NCBI RefSeq assembly: GCF_001610835.1
Contig: NZ_CP011270.1
Location: 7,520,001 to 7,584,000, forward strand
DNA: 64,000 nucleotides
From: Planctomyces sp. SH-PL14
GTDB taxonomy: Bacteria; Planctomycetota; Planctomycetia; Planctomycetales; Planctomycetaceae
Direction: 5' to 3'
The translations under genes and the position numbers were made by a program. The notes under the pieces are model-generated. The model was not told the origin of the DNA. It ran no database searches and worked only from the letters and a program-made list of their open reading frames with translations. The first letter of the stretch is position 1, and each line of letters starts with the position of its first letter. This document shows positions 19,499 through 29,085 of this stretch, piece by piece.

Positions 19499-19951
19499 TC
19501 ACCGGGCGCGTTTCTTGGTGGCTTTGACCACCATGTCTGCGGAAGCGAGCTCGAACGGGAAGTGGTTCGAGCCCGCGACGAGCTGCCGTTTCAGGGCGGA
19601 CTGCTTGTTGAACTTTGCGGGGAACTTGAACGGCGGCGGCGGCTGGTCCGAGCCGGGCTCGTAATCGAAGTCGATCCGGACGAGATGCTCGCCCGGAAGG
19701 GCCCCCCACTTGTTGCGGGAGAACCGCAGGCGGAACTGGCCGTTCTTGTCCGTGTAGCCGATTGAAGGCGATCCTTTTCCGCCGAGCGGCTGGAACTCGA
19801 GCATCACATCGGGCAGCGGCTTGCCATCCAGGGTCACGGTCCCCTGGACTTCGGCCAGCTTCGGTCCGGACCGTCCGCACCCGGTCAGACCGAAGGCGAG
19901 GAGGGAAAGGACGACTGAGTGAATGAGTGTTTGTTTTGGGCGGCGGAACAT
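19499..19951 (-). CDS. Carboxypeptidase-regulatory-like lipoprotein
   Basis: A 150-residue lipoprotein with a lipobox ([10 protein letters not shown]). The domain has the [44 protein letters not shown] layout of the protein at 17.5 kb, so the two are paralogues. It lies between two DUF1559 genes on the same strand, downstream of one and upstream of the other, which supports a functional pairing with these pilin-like proteins. The ATG at MFRRPK is preferred to a TTG six codons upstream. Confidence 0.75.
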   Translation of the reverse strand: MFRRPKQTLIHSVVLSLLAFGLTGCGRSGPKLAEVQGTVTLDGKPLPDVMLEFQPLGGKGSPSIGYTDKNGQFRLRFSRNKWGALPGEHLVRIDFDYEPGSDQPPPPFKFPAKFNKQSALKRQLVAGSNHFPFELASADMVVKATKKRAR

Positions 19952-20159
19952 GATTTCAAATGCGTTCAAAAAGGAAGAACAACCGGATGACGTGGGCAGG
20001 CCCTGGTTCGGGACGGGTCCTGATCGGACCCGCCCCGAATCCCCGGGACGTCAAGAACGTGTTGCTCCGTAAGGAGAAAACTGGCAGTACGCAGGCCAAG
20101 GACCGGGACGGGAGCGATGACTCACGTTCCCGGTTCCGGCCGGGGTCACATGGACGATC

Positions 20160-21161
<1,002 letters not shown>

Positions 21162-21814
21162 TCAGTTGGGCGGAATCGAGTGTGCGACGCGAAAGCCCGA
21201 TGGCAGGAGCGGGTTTCGCACAGAGGTTTCCGGCGGGAAGCCGGTGTGCCTTCGGTGGCACGTCACGGGCTTGCCGCTGGAGCGGCGGGAGAAAAACGGA
21301 AACTGGCGCGGGTCTCGGGAGTTCAGCCGAAGACATCCGGACCGCTCAGGCGATCCGGGTCTCAACCAAGACGACAGCAACAGGAGAGCCCCAGGCGGCT
21401 CAATGCCGACAGAGCGGTGGACGATCCACGGCGGTCGGGCGAAGACAACATGATTGGAGAGACTCCCGGGCGGGACGATTCGCCGGCTCGAGCCGGTCGG
21501 GGTCCGCTGAATCGATTTCTGGCTGGCTCGAGGTCTTCGATGCCAAGAAGAACAATCGGTTGTTTTGTGCCGGCGGGTATAGACTACTCACCTGGTGGAA
21601 ATTTATTATCGCCATCGCGGAAGGCTGTCAACAGTCGAACTCCGATTTTGTCCCGGTCCCATGAGAGTTTCCCGGCGGTTTCGCCGGCGACCGGCGTCTT
21701 GAAGCAGTTTGTAACCACAGGAAGAGAATGATGTTGTGTCGAATGGCTGGCGGAAGCTTTGGGGCCTTGAGGTCGCCCGCCGTTTCGAAAATTCCCCGCC
21801 CTTTGAAGACGCTC
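21162..21814. promoter_or_regulatory. Divergent intergenic region upstream of the sulfur block
   Basis: About 650 bases between a minus-strand DUF1559 gene and the first sulfate-binding protein gene. No convincing gene is present. The part from about 21555 to 21610 is notably richer in A+T than its surroundings and holds the candidate operator listed separately. A CCGGCG GTTT CGCCGG hairpin lies near 21672. An ATG at 21728 with an AGGAAGAG ribosome binding site leads in frame into the sulfate-binding protein and is an alternative start. Confidence 0.5.
21578..21603 (+). promoter_or_regulatory. Candidate sulfur-block operator upstream of the first sulfate-binding protein
   Basis: TATA, then CACCTGGTG (a 3+3+3 palindrome) followed by GAAATT. 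The segment ACCTGGTGGAAATT matches ACCTAGTAGAGATT upstream of the second sulfate-binding protein at 11 of 14 positions, the three differences being transitions. Both lie about 137 bases before an in-frame ATG with an AGGAA-type site. This could be a binding site for the Rrf2 protein encoded in the block; that link is inference. Confidence 0.4.
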
Positions 21815-22891
21815 ATGAGTCAACAATCGCCGTTTGGAAGCCCTCAGGAATGCCGCGGGCCCCGCCGGATCCTAGCGGTCGTCTGTCCGGCTCTTTTGTT
21901 TGTTCTGGCCTTGGGATTCGCTGGATGCGGGCCATCGGCGGGGCCGCCGGCGCCCGGTTCGGCTCCGCTCGAACTGCTGAACGCGTCTTACGATCCGACG
22001 CGGGAGCTCTGGCGGGATCTCAACGCCTCCTTTGTGCCGGTCTATGAACGGCAGACCGGAACGCGGCTGACGATCAATCAGTCGCATGGGGCCTCGGGAA
22101 GCCAGTCCCGCGCGGTCATCGACGGGCTGGAGGCCGATGTCGCGACTCTGTCGGTCTGGCCCGATACGGAAGCCCTGCACCGGAAAGGGCTGCTCCGCGA
22201 TGGCTGGGAGGAGGCTTTTCCTCAGCGTTCCCTCCCCTACACCTCGACCGTCGTGTTCGTCGTGCGGCGGGGGAATCCCCACAAGATCCGCGACTGGCCG
22301 GACCTGGTCGATCGGCCGATCGAGATCATTACTCCCAGTCCCAAGACCTCAGGGAATGGCCGGCTGAGTCTGCTCGCGGCGTGGGGGAGTGTGGTCCGCA
22401 CCGGCGGGACGGAACAGGATGCGGAGCGGTTTCTGGCGGCGCTCTACGCTCGCGTCCCGGTCCTCGATACCGGCGCCCGCGGAGCGACGACCACCTTCGC
22501 TCAGAAAGGGATGGGGGACGTTCACCTCGCCCTCGAAAGCGAGGCGAAACTCGAGGTTGCGGAGTCGGAGGGAGCCCTGGAGCTGGTCTACCCGCCGCGG
22601 AGCATCCTTCATGAGCCGCACGTGGCGGTCGTCGATCAGGTCGTCGATGCCCGGGGGACTCGGGCGGTCGTGGAGGCGTATCTCCGGCACCTCTATACCC
22701 CCGAGGGGCAGGAGATCATCGCCCGGCACCACTTCCGGCCCTCCCTGCCCGAGGTCCGCCGGGCCCACGCCGCGGACTTTCCGGAGATCGAACTCTTCTC
22801 CGTTCAGGATCTGGTGCCCGGTTGGGACGAGGCCCAGGCGAAGTTCTTCGCCGACGACGGGGTCTTCGATCGCATCTACCGGCCCCGGTGA
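21815..22891 (+). CDS. sbp: Sulfate ABC transporter substrate-binding lipoprotein
   Basis: A protein of about 358 residues of the Sbp/CysP family, which binds sulfate (or thiosulfate) outside the cytoplasmic membrane and delivers it to CysT/CysW. The N-terminus is a lipoprotein signal (VVCPALLFVLALGFAGC), so the protein is lipid-anchored rather than free. Family blocks are LLNASYDPTRELWRDLN, INQSHGASGSQSRAVIDGLEADV, PKTSGNGRLSLLAAWGS, DTGARGATTTFAQKGMGDVHLA and the C-terminal PEGQEIIARHHFRPS. The ATG at 21815 fits the signal peptide; the ATG at 21728 has the better ribosome binding site but gives a 67-residue leader before the lipobox. A diverged tandem copy follows. Confidence 0.92.
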   Translation: MSQQSPFGSPQECRGPRRILAVVCPALLFVLALGFAGCGPSAGPPAPGSAPLELLNASYDPTRELWRDLNASFVPVYERQTGTRLTINQSHGASGSQSRAVIDGLEADVATLSVWPDTEALHRKGLLRDGWEEAFPQRSLPYTSTVVFVVRRGNPHKIRDWPDLVDRPIEIITPSPKTSGNGRLSLLAAWGSVVRTGGTEQDAERFLAALYARVPVLDTGARGATTTFAQKGMGDVHLALESEAKLEVAESEGALELVYPPRSILHEPHVAVVDQVVDARGTRAVVEAYLRHLYTPEGQEIIARHHFRPSLPEVRRAHAADFPEIELFSVQDLVPGWDEAQAKFFADDGVFDRIYRPR

Positions 22892-22950
22892 TTTCCCAGA
22901 GTGCACGGAAAAACGGCGGTATCAGTCTTGACGGCGACTTAACAGCCAAA

Positions 22951-22974
22951 TATACCATCTACCTAGTAGAGATT
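22951..22974 (+). promoter_or_regulatory. Candidate sulfur-block operator upstream of the second sulfate-binding protein
   Basis: Contains TATA and the palindrome TCTAC CTA GTAGA, with ACCTAGTAGAGATT resembling the site upstream of the first sulfate-binding protein. It lies in an A+T-rich stretch in otherwise GC-rich DNA, about 130 bases before the start codon. Confidence 0.45.
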
Positions 22975-22984
22975 AGTGGATTTC

Positions 22985-23056
22985 GCCGATCGAAAATGTC
23001 GATGAGATCGGCGATGCGGCTTGGGCCTTTTCGGGTGGTCCGCCTCATGGATGAGG
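22985..23056 (+). promoter_or_regulatory. Structured leader of the second sulfate-binding protein gene
   Basis: Downstream of the candidate operator the leader contains two perfect hairpins: GCCGATC/GATCGGC with a 14-base loop and CCTCAT GG ATGAGG. They could form a 5' untranslated regulatory element. I do not recognise a known riboswitch consensus in it. Confidence 0.3.
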
Positions 23057-23097
23057 GGTTGAGGTTCCCGAGCTCATTTTCAGGAAGTGTTCGCGTC

Positions 23098-24135
23098 ATG
23101 CGTCTCCGGTCTGCGTCCTCGTTCCGATCCTCCCTTCTCGCCATCCTGGGGCTCGCTCTCGCGGCCGCGGGCTGCGTCGATTCCCAGGGGGGCTCAGCGC
23201 CGGGGGGATCGGGGTCGGTCTCGTTGCTGAACGTCTCGTATGACCCGACGCGGGAACTCTGGCGGGATGTCAACGGGGCGTTTGCCAAGAGCTACGGGAA
23301 GCCGATCGAGATCAGCCAGTCGCATGGCGGGTCGGGAGCCCAGGCCCGGGCCGTAGTTGACGGCCTGGAAGCGGATGTCGTCACGCTGGCGATGTGGCCC
23401 GACACCGACGCGCTCCGCAAGAAGGGGCTCATCAAGGAGGGTTGGGACGAGAAGCTGCCGAACCGCGCCCTCCCCTACGTCTCCACGATCGTCTTCGTGG
23501 TCCGGAAGGGGAACCCGTCGCAGATCAAGGACTGGCCCGACCTGGCGAAATCCGGAATCGAGGTCATCACCCCCAATCCCAAGACCTCCGGGAACGGCAA
23601 GCTGAGCCTGCTGGCGGCGTGGGGGTCGGTGGTGCTCCGCGGCGGCACGGACGACGAGGCCAAGGACTATCTCACCAAGCTGTACCGGAACGTCCCGATC
23701 CTCGACACCGGTGCCCGCGGGGCGACGACGACCTTTGCCCAGAAGGGAATTGGCGACGTCCACCTGACCTGGGAGAACGAGGCGCATCTCGAAGTCGCCG
23801 AGGCGAACGGGGAACTGGAGATCATCTATCCCCCGATCAGCGTCCTGGCGGAACCACACGTGGCCGTGGTTGATTCCGTCGTCGATCGCAAGGGGACTCG
23901 CGAAGCGGCCGAGGCGTATCTGAAGTTCCTCTACACCGACGAAGGCCAGGAGATCATCGCCCGGCACTTCTACCGTCCCTCGAATGAACAGGTTCTCGTG
24001 AAGAACCGCGACCGTTTCCCGGCGATCGAGCTGTTCCCCGTCACGAAGCTCGCTCCCACCTGGGACGAGGTCAGCGCGAAGTTCTTCGCCGACGGCGGCC
24101 TGTTCGATGCGATTTACCAGCCCGCCGGAACGTGA
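23098..24135 (+). CDS. sbp: Sulfate ABC transporter substrate-binding lipoprotein (second copy)
   Basis: A 345-residue paralogue of the preceding protein and also a lipoprotein (SSLLAILGLALAAAGC). Shared blocks are LLNVSYDPTRELWRDVNGAF, ISQSHGGSGAQARAVVDGLEADV, PKTSGNGKLSLLAAWGS and DTGARGATTTFAQKGIGDVHL. The two copies may differ in affinity or in substrate (sulfate against thiosulfate), which the sequence cannot settle. The ATG follows an AGGAAG site at a rather long spacing of 10-12 bases. It has its own A+T-rich upstream region, so it is probably transcribed separately from the first copy. Confidence 0.93.
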   Translation: MRLRSASSFRSSLLAILGLALAAAGCVDSQGGSAPGGSGSVSLLNVSYDPTRELWRDVNGAFAKSYGKPIEISQSHGGSGAQARAVVDGLEADVVTLAMWPDTDALRKKGLIKEGWDEKLPNRALPYVSTIVFVVRKGNPSQIKDWPDLAKSGIEVITPNPKTSGNGKLSLLAAWGSVVLRGGTDDEAKDYLTKLYRNVPILDTGARGATTTFAQKGIGDVHLTWENEAHLEVAEANGELEIIYPPISVLAEPHVAVVDSVVDRKGTREAAEAYLKFLYTDEGQEIIARHFYRPSNEQVLVKNRDRFPAIELFPVTKLAPTWDEVSAKFFADGGLFDAIYQPAGT

Positions 24136-24254
24136 TCGCTCCCGCGGATCCTCCAGCTCAGGTCACGAATCCATAGCGTTCCGCAGGAGCGCTCCGCCCC
24201 TGCCTCCCTCCTCCCGCCCTTCCCCTGCCCCTGTCTCCGCCCCGGAGATTCGCC

Positions 24255-25235
24255 ATGAACACTGCCGCTCGCAGAGTTTCATCGTCGAAGTCTTCTCAGC
24301 ACCGGTCCTACGTCGCCGGCGTGGCGGGGCTGGGGGAAGAGCGGCTTCGCGAAGAGCAGGCGCTGCTCGCGCAGTTCTTCGCAGCGGAAGGGGCCGCCGA
24401 TCGGCCGGCGGCGGGGGGTGAGGCGCCGACCGTCCTGGAATACGACGCGACGACGACTTCGGCCGCTGTCCCGCAGGTGCGGGCGGCCCATGTGGAGCCG
24501 TTGGAGTCCTGCTCGGACGAAGACCTGGAGGCTCGCCTGCGGGACGAATTCGAGCGGTCCGGCGTCCTGGGGTTCCAGGCCCTGACCCTGAGGGTCCGCG
24601 GCGGTGCCGCGCATCTGTCGGGGAAACTCGACAGCCACTACGAACTTGTCATCGCCCTGCAGATGGCCTCCCGCGTGAGCGGGATCGTCGCCGTGCGGCA
24701 TTCCATTGAAGTATTGCCGGTCGCCGAGCAGAAGGAGACCTGGACGGAGCTCGCCCTTGAGACCGTCCGGCAGAACCGCCGCTGGCTCCTCCGCTGGACG
24801 CGGCTCGCGGTTGTGAGCACGGTCCTTCTGGGAGGGGTCGGCGTGGCCCGCGCCCTCTGGCTCTCCCGGTACGTTCCGCCCGTTCCCCTCGTTCCGGCTC
24901 ACGGTGCGATCGAGTTCGACGGCAAGCCGGCCGCGGGAGCCATCGTGCGGCTCCATCCGGCCGCGGCCCGCAAGGACCTGTCCAGCCTCCCGCAGGCGCT
25001 GGCGGACGACGCCGGTCGGTTTCAACTGTCGACGTTCCGCCGCAACGACGGCGCTCCGGTCGGCGAGTACATCGTCACCGTCACGTGGCGTCCCGACGTT
25101 GCGACCAAGGACGGCCGGGTCGAGCGGGGACCGAACGTCATCCCGCCCAAGTGTACGAAGGCAAGTTCCTCTCCCCTGCGGGTCACGGTCTCGCAGCAGG
25201 GGGGGGATCTCGGCACGGTTGTCGTTCCCCGTTGA
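24255..25235 (+). CDS. BON-like, single-membrane-helix protein with carboxypeptidase-regulatory-like domain
   Basis: A 326-residue protein of mixed design. Residues of about 88-153 (DLEARLRDEFERSGVLGFQALTLRV, GGAAHLSGKLDSHYELVIALQMASRVSGIVAVRHSI) have the alternating pattern of a BON domain, a membrane- or ligand-binding module. One transmembrane helix follows at about 184-204. A carboxypeptidase-regulatory-like beta-sandwich (AHGAIEFDGKPAAGAIVRLHP, DDAGRFQLSTF, GAPVGEYIVTV) forms the exported C-terminal part. Orientation is probably N-terminus inside. Its place directly after the sulfate-binding proteins and before two similar envelope proteins and cysTWA suggests a role around the sulfate transporter. 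No function is proven for this architecture. Confidence 0.6.
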   Translation: MNTAARRVSSSKSSQHRSYVAGVAGLGEERLREEQALLAQFFAAEGAADRPAAGGEAPTVLEYDATTTSAAVPQVRAAHVEPLESCSDEDLEARLRDEFERSGVLGFQALTLRVRGGAAHLSGKLDSHYELVIALQMASRVSGIVAVRHSIEVLPVAEQKETWTELALETVRQNRRWLLRWTRLAVVSTVLLGGVGVARALWLSRYVPPVPLVPAHGAIEFDGKPAAGAIVRLHPAAARKDLSSLPQALADDAGRFQLSTFRRNDGAPVGEYIVTVTWRPDVATKDGRVERGPNVIPPKCTKASSSPLRVTVSQQGGDLGTVVVPR

Positions 25236-25391
25236 GCGGCGCCGGGCCAGGAGTTTGTGAGCCGCGCGTCGAAGTCCCGCGCGGTGACGAAGGGAGTCGG
25301 GCTTCCGCTCTGCTGTCGCGGTGCGCTGCGTCGGTTGTGGGTTCGGGTCAGTGTTTTCGTTTCTTCTTGTCTCGCAGAAGGTTTTCGCGCC

Positions 25392-25835
25392 ATGTTCGGA
25401 CTCGGTCAGTTTGGGCGGACGGCAATCGCGCCGTTCGCATTCGCCCTCGCGGCTCCCTGGATGCTCGCCGGCTGCGGCGAAGCCCCGGAGACGACGGTCC
25501 CCGTCATTCCGGTCACGGGGACGCTGACCTACGGGGGGGAGAAGGTGGTCGGTGCCCGCGTCATCCTCCATCCGCAGGGGCATCCGCTCCCGGCGGACCG
25601 GATCGCGGTCGGCACGACGAAGTCCGACGGCACTTTTGCCGTCGCCATCTACGACGAGCCCAAGGGGGTTCCGGCGGGCGAGTACGTCGGCACGGTCGAG
25701 TACTACAAGCCGATCGAAGGGGGGACGGGGCCGAACGTGGTCCCCAAGCCTTACGACAGCCCGGAGACCTCGCCCATCAAGGTCTCCGTGAAGGATTCGC
25801 CGGTCACGATCCCGCCGATCGAGATCAAGAAGTGA
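25392..25835 (+). CDS. Carboxypeptidase-regulatory-like lipoprotein
   Basis: A 147-residue lipoprotein (PFAFALAAPWMLAGC lipobox) with one beta-sandwich domain: VTGTLTYGGEKVVGARVILHP, TKSDGTFAVAIYDEPKGVPAGEYVGTVEYYKP, then PNVVPKPYDSPETSPIKVSV. The ending SPETSPIKVSVKDSP mirrors the end of the preceding gene product (KASSSPLRVTVSQQG), so the two share a domain origin. It lies upstream of a DUF1559 gene within the sulfate-uptake run. The frame is open for 45 codons upstream without coding character; the ATG before the signal peptide is chosen. Confidence 0.75.
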   Translation: MFGLGQFGRTAIAPFAFALAAPWMLAGCGEAPETTVPVIPVTGTLTYGGEKVVGARVILHPQGHPLPADRIAVGTTKSDGTFAVAIYDEPKGVPAGEYVGTVEYYKPIEGGTGPNVVPKPYDSPETSPIKVSVKDSPVTIPPIEIKK

Positions 25836-26020
25836 TCCGTTTCGCGAAGGGTGTCTCCTTCGCCTGCTCGAAACAGGCCGGCGCCACGGCGGGATGCTTT
25901 GCGACAGAAGGGGGATGTGCCATGTGCCGTTGTTGTCGCTGAATGTCCGCCGCCCGGTTCGAGTGCGCCCGCTTTGGGCCGTCTTCTCTCAGTCCCGCTT
26001 CGTCTCAGGAGTCTCTCGTC

Positions 26021-27133
26021 ATGCAGCGTTCGAATGCGTCCAGGCCGAGCCGGTCATTCCGGGGCCAGCGTCAAGGCTTCACCCTCATTGAGCTGTTGGT
26101 CGTGATCGCGATCATCGCCACGCTCGTCGCCATCCTGCTCCCGGCGGTCCAGCAGGCCCGCGAAGCGGCCCGCCGCTCCTCCTGCTCGAACAACCTCAAG
26201 CAGATCGGGATCGCCGTTCACAACTTCTACGACGTCAAGAAGAAGCTCCCCAGCGGCGGCCGCCCGCCGGAAGCGGCGACGGTCCGCATCGGCGTGTTCA
26301 CCGCCATTCTGCCGTTCGTCGACCAGAAGGTCCTCTACGACAAGTACGACACCTCCGTGAACTGGAGCGATCCGCTCAACCGGGAAATCGTCAACAAGCG
26401 GATCGGCGTCTACGAGTGCCCCTCGTCGCCGAAGCACAACAACCAGCTCGACTTCGCTCCGGACCTGACCCCGGGGAACTGGGCGCCCGGTGGAACGTTC
26501 ACCGGCATCGTCTCGGTCGGCGACTACGGCGCTTCGCTCGGCATCGATCCGCGGCTCAACAACACGACCTTCCCGGCCACGGCCGCCACCATGGGGGCTC
26601 CGCTCCGTCCGCTGCTGTTCCCCAGCCCGCAGTTCACGACGAACGCCACCGCGTCGACGAACGGGATGCTCCCCAAGAATTCGGCGCTGCGGTTCGAGGA
26701 CGTGGTCGACGGGACGTCCAACACGATCGCCGTCTGGGAATCGGGCGGCCGGCCGTACGTCTACCAGCGGGGTCCGAAGCAGGTCGGCGCCCTCATCAGC
26801 CAGCACCACGTCAACGGCGGCGGCTGGTGCCGGCCCGCCAGCGACATCCTCTTCGCCGGTTCGAACAAGACGGGGAACCAGATCCCCGGCCTGTACCTGA
26901 ACCGGACCAACGGCGATGACGTCGCGGACGAGAGCTACAGCATGACCGGCTATCCGACCTACGGAACGGAAGGGACCAGCCAGCCGTTCGCGTTCCACAA
27001 CTCCGGTCTCAATGTCCTGTTCGGGGACGGCGCGGTCCGGTTCATCGATGAGGACACCCCGATCGACATCGTGGCCGCCCTCGTGACGCGGAACCAGGGG
27101 GGGAACGAGGCCCCCGTGGCTTCGGCGTTCTAG
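26021..27133 (+). CDS. DUF1559 protein with prepilin-like N-terminus
   Basis: A 370-residue protein with [25 protein letters not shown], then [26 protein letters not shown]. The middle contains [16 protein letters not shown] and the C-terminus [23 protein letters not shown], the H-x-DG block. Its start follows AGGAG at good spacing; the frame upstream is non-coding. It sits between the small lipoprotein gene and cysT on the same strand, an unusual place for a pilin-like gene, and is closed by a strong hairpin. It may be read together with the sulfate-binding gene set rather than with the permease. Confidence 0.88.
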   Translation: MQRSNASRPSRSFRGQRQGFTLIELLVVIAIIATLVAILLPAVQQAREAARRSSCSNNLKQIGIAVHNFYDVKKKLPSGGRPPEAATVRIGVFTAILPFVDQKVLYDKYDTSVNWSDPLNREIVNKRIGVYECPSSPKHNNQLDFAPDLTPGNWAPGGTFTGIVSVGDYGASLGIDPRLNNTTFPATAATMGAPLRPLLFPSPQFTTNATASTNGMLPKNSALRFEDVVDGTSNTIAVWESGGRPYVYQRGPKQVGALISQHHVNGGGWCRPASDILFAGSNKTGNQIPGLYLNRTNGDDVADESYSMTGYPTYGTEGTSQPFAFHNSGLNVLFGDGAVRFIDEDTPIDIVAALVTRNQGGNEAPVASAF

Positions 27134-27142
27134 TCTGAACGA

Positions 27143-27185
27143 GCGGGGATGGAAGCGGACCGCTGTTCGCTTCCATCCTCCCCGC
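27143..27185 (+). terminator. Hairpin between the DUF1559 gene and cysT
   Basis: A long stem, GCGGGGATGGAAGCG pairing with CGCTTCCATC(C)TCCCCGC across a ten-base loop with one bulge. It starts about 10 bases past the DUF1559 stop codon. There is no T-tract, so it may be a terminator, an attenuator or an mRNA-stabilising end. Confidence 0.6.
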
Positions 27186-27260
27186 CGTTCCGATATCCGA
27201 TCCGTCGCCATCCACTGTGTCGTCACGTCCGCTGACCCGAAAACGGGAGGCCCTTTCGAA

Positions 27261-28082
27261 ATGTCCCGCACACGCTCGGTCCTGCCGGGCTTTTCCTTGA
27301 GCTTCGGCATCACGCTGCTCTGGCTCACGTTCCTTCTGGCGCTGCCGATGCTGGCCTGCGCCGCCAAGGTGTTCGAGCTGACCCCCGAGAAGTTCCTGGC
27401 GGCCGTCTGGACCCCCCGGACGCGGGCGGCCTACATGGTCACGTTCAGCACCTCGTTTGCCGCCGCCACCGTCGACACCGCCCTGGGGATGCTGCTCGCC
27501 TGGGTGCTGGTCCGGTACGAGTTCTTCGGCAAGCGGATCATCGACGCCCTCGTCGACCTCCCCTTCGCCCTCCCGACCTCCGTTGCCGGCCTCGTCTATT
27601 CGACCCTCTATGCGAAGAACGGCTGGCTCGGAAAGCACCTCGTTCCCTGGGGGATCGAAGGGGCGTACTCCCAGCTCGGGATCATCCTCGTCCTGATCTT
27701 CATCGGGCTGCCGTTCGTCGTCCGGACGGTCCAGCCGGTCCTCGAGAGCCTCGACGCCGAGCTCGAGGAGGCGGCGACCTGCCTCGGAGCGACCCGCTGG
27801 ACGACCTTCACCCGCGTGATCCTCCCCGCTCTCTACCCCGCCCTGCTGACCGGCTTCACGCTGACCTTCGCCCGGGCGATCGGCGAGTACGGTTCGGTCG
27901 TCTTCGTCTCGGGGAACAAGCCGTTCAAGACGGAAATCGCCCCGGTCCTGATCGTCGCCAAGCTGGAGGAGTTCGCGTACGCCGAGGCGACCGCGATCGC
28001 CGTCGTCCTCCTCGTGATTTCGCTCGGCCTGCTGCTGGTCATCAACACCCTCGAACGATGGAGCCAGCGCCATGCCCTCTGA
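27261..28082 (+). CDS. cysT: Sulfate ABC transporter permease CysT
   Basis: A 273-residue integral membrane protein with six predicted helices and the binding-protein-dependent permease EAA loop (EEAATCLGATRWTTFTRVILP, about residues 172-192) that contacts the ATPase CysA. Sequence features such as LPFALPTSVAGLVYSTLYAKNGWLG and ARAIGEYGSVVFVSGN are those of the sulfate permease subunit CysT/CysU. It pairs with CysW to form the channel for sulfate/thiosulfate. The end overlaps cysW by 11 bases, so the two are translated together. The gene is downstream of a hairpin that may separate it from the DUF1559 gene. Confidence 0.95.
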   Translation: MSRTRSVLPGFSLSFGITLLWLTFLLALPMLACAAKVFELTPEKFLAAVWTPRTRAAYMVTFSTSFAAATVDTALGMLLAWVLVRYEFFGKRIIDALVDLPFALPTSVAGLVYSTLYAKNGWLGKHLVPWGIEGAYSQLGIILVLIFIGLPFVVRTVQPVLESLDAELEEAATCLGATRWTTFTRVILPALYPALLTGFTLTFARAIGEYGSVVFVSGNKPFKTEIAPVLIVAKLEEFAYAEATAIAVVLLVISLGLLLVINTLERWSQRHAL

Positions 28083-29028
28083 AACCTCCACCGCGCCCCA
28101 GGCGACACCCGCCGCCGGCCCGGGCAAGTCACCGGCCGCGGCGCACAACGCGGGACCGATCGTCTCGTTCAAGCAGGCCCAGCAGGATCCCGTCTGGGTC
28201 CGCTGGGGCCTGATCGGACTGACCTACTTCGTCGTCGGCCTCCTGATCGTCCTCCCCGTTTACCAGGTGTTCTACATCGCGTTTTCGAACGGCGTGGCGG
28301 CTTACTGGAAGGCCCTCACCGCCGATCCCGACACGCGGCACTCGATCTTCCTCACGCTCACCGTGGCCCCCATTGCCGTGGTCCTGAACGTGATCTTCGG
28401 CGTGGCGGCGGCGTGGCTCCTGACCCGCTTCCGCTTCCCTGGCCGGACGCTGCTCACCTCGCTCATCGACCTGCCGTTCGCGATCTCGCCCGTCGTGGCC
28501 GGCCTGATGTTCATGCTCCTGTTCGGGATGCAGGGCTTCCTCGGTCCGTGGCTCAAGGGGCATGGCATTCAGCTTGTCTTCGCCTGGCCCGGGCTCGTTC
28601 TCGTGACCGCCTTTGTCACGATGCCGTTCGTGGCCCGAGAGCTGATCCCGATCATGGAGGCGATCGGTTCCGACGAGGAGATCGCCGCCGTCAGCCTGGG
28701 GGCGAACGGCTGGCAGACGTTCTGGCGGGTGACGGTCCCCAACATCAAGTGGGGGCTCCTGTTCGGCATCATCCTCTGCAACGCCCGGGCGATGGGGGAA
28801 TACGGAGCGGCCAAGGTCGTCTCCGGCGGCATCTCGGGAAAGACCGACACCATTCCGCTCCGCGTGGAAAAGCTGTTTCAGGAACAGCCCTTGCCTGCGT
28901 CCTACGCCCTTGCCTCCCTCCTGACGATGCTCTCGATCGTGACCCTCCTGCTCCGCATCTGGCTTGAGCACAAGACCAGCCAGCAGGTTCAGGAAGTCAA
29001 GGCGGAGCACGCGGCCACCTCGCACTGA
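28072..29028 (+). CDS. cysW: Sulfate ABC transporter permease CysW
   Basis: A 318-residue membrane permease with six predicted helices. A poorly conserved, alanine/proline-rich N-terminal extension of about 30 residues precedes the family core (GLIGLTYFVVGLLIVLPVYQVFYIAFSNG). The EAA loop is EEIAAVSLGANGWQTFWRVTVPNIKWG, and the family-typical GEYGAAKVVSGGISGKTDTIPLRVEKLFQE follows. Together with CysT it forms the transmembrane path of the sulfate transporter. It overlaps cysT by 11 bases and is followed by cysA after a short gap, giving the usual T-W-A order. Confidence 0.95.
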   Translation: MPSETSTAPQATPAAGPGKSPAAAHNAGPIVSFKQAQQDPVWVRWGLIGLTYFVVGLLIVLPVYQVFYIAFSNGVAAYWKALTADPDTRHSIFLTLTVAPIAVVLNVIFGVAAAWLLTRFRFPGRTLLTSLIDLPFAISPVVAGLMFMLLFGMQGFLGPWLKGHGIQLVFAWPGLVLVTAFVTMPFVARELIPIMEAIGSDEEIAAVSLGANGWQTFWRVTVPNIKWGLLFGIILCNARAMGEYGAAKVVSGGISGKTDTIPLRVEKLFQEQPLPASYALASLLTMLSIVTLLLRIWLEHKTSQQVQEVKAEHAATSH

Positions 29029-29085
29029 GTCGTGGCATCCCCCCTTTTCGAACAGTCGACTCGTCACCGGACAACCGGAGCTGTC

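Noticed and set aside
21728-21814. Upstream ATG for the first sulfate-binding protein
   Set aside because: It has the better ribosome binding site, but it would place the lipoprotein signal at residue 45-67. It is kept as an alternative, not as the call.
24255-27133. Integrated mobile element between the sulfate-binding and permease genes
   Set aside because: No integrase, transposase or terminal repeats are visible and base composition does not change.
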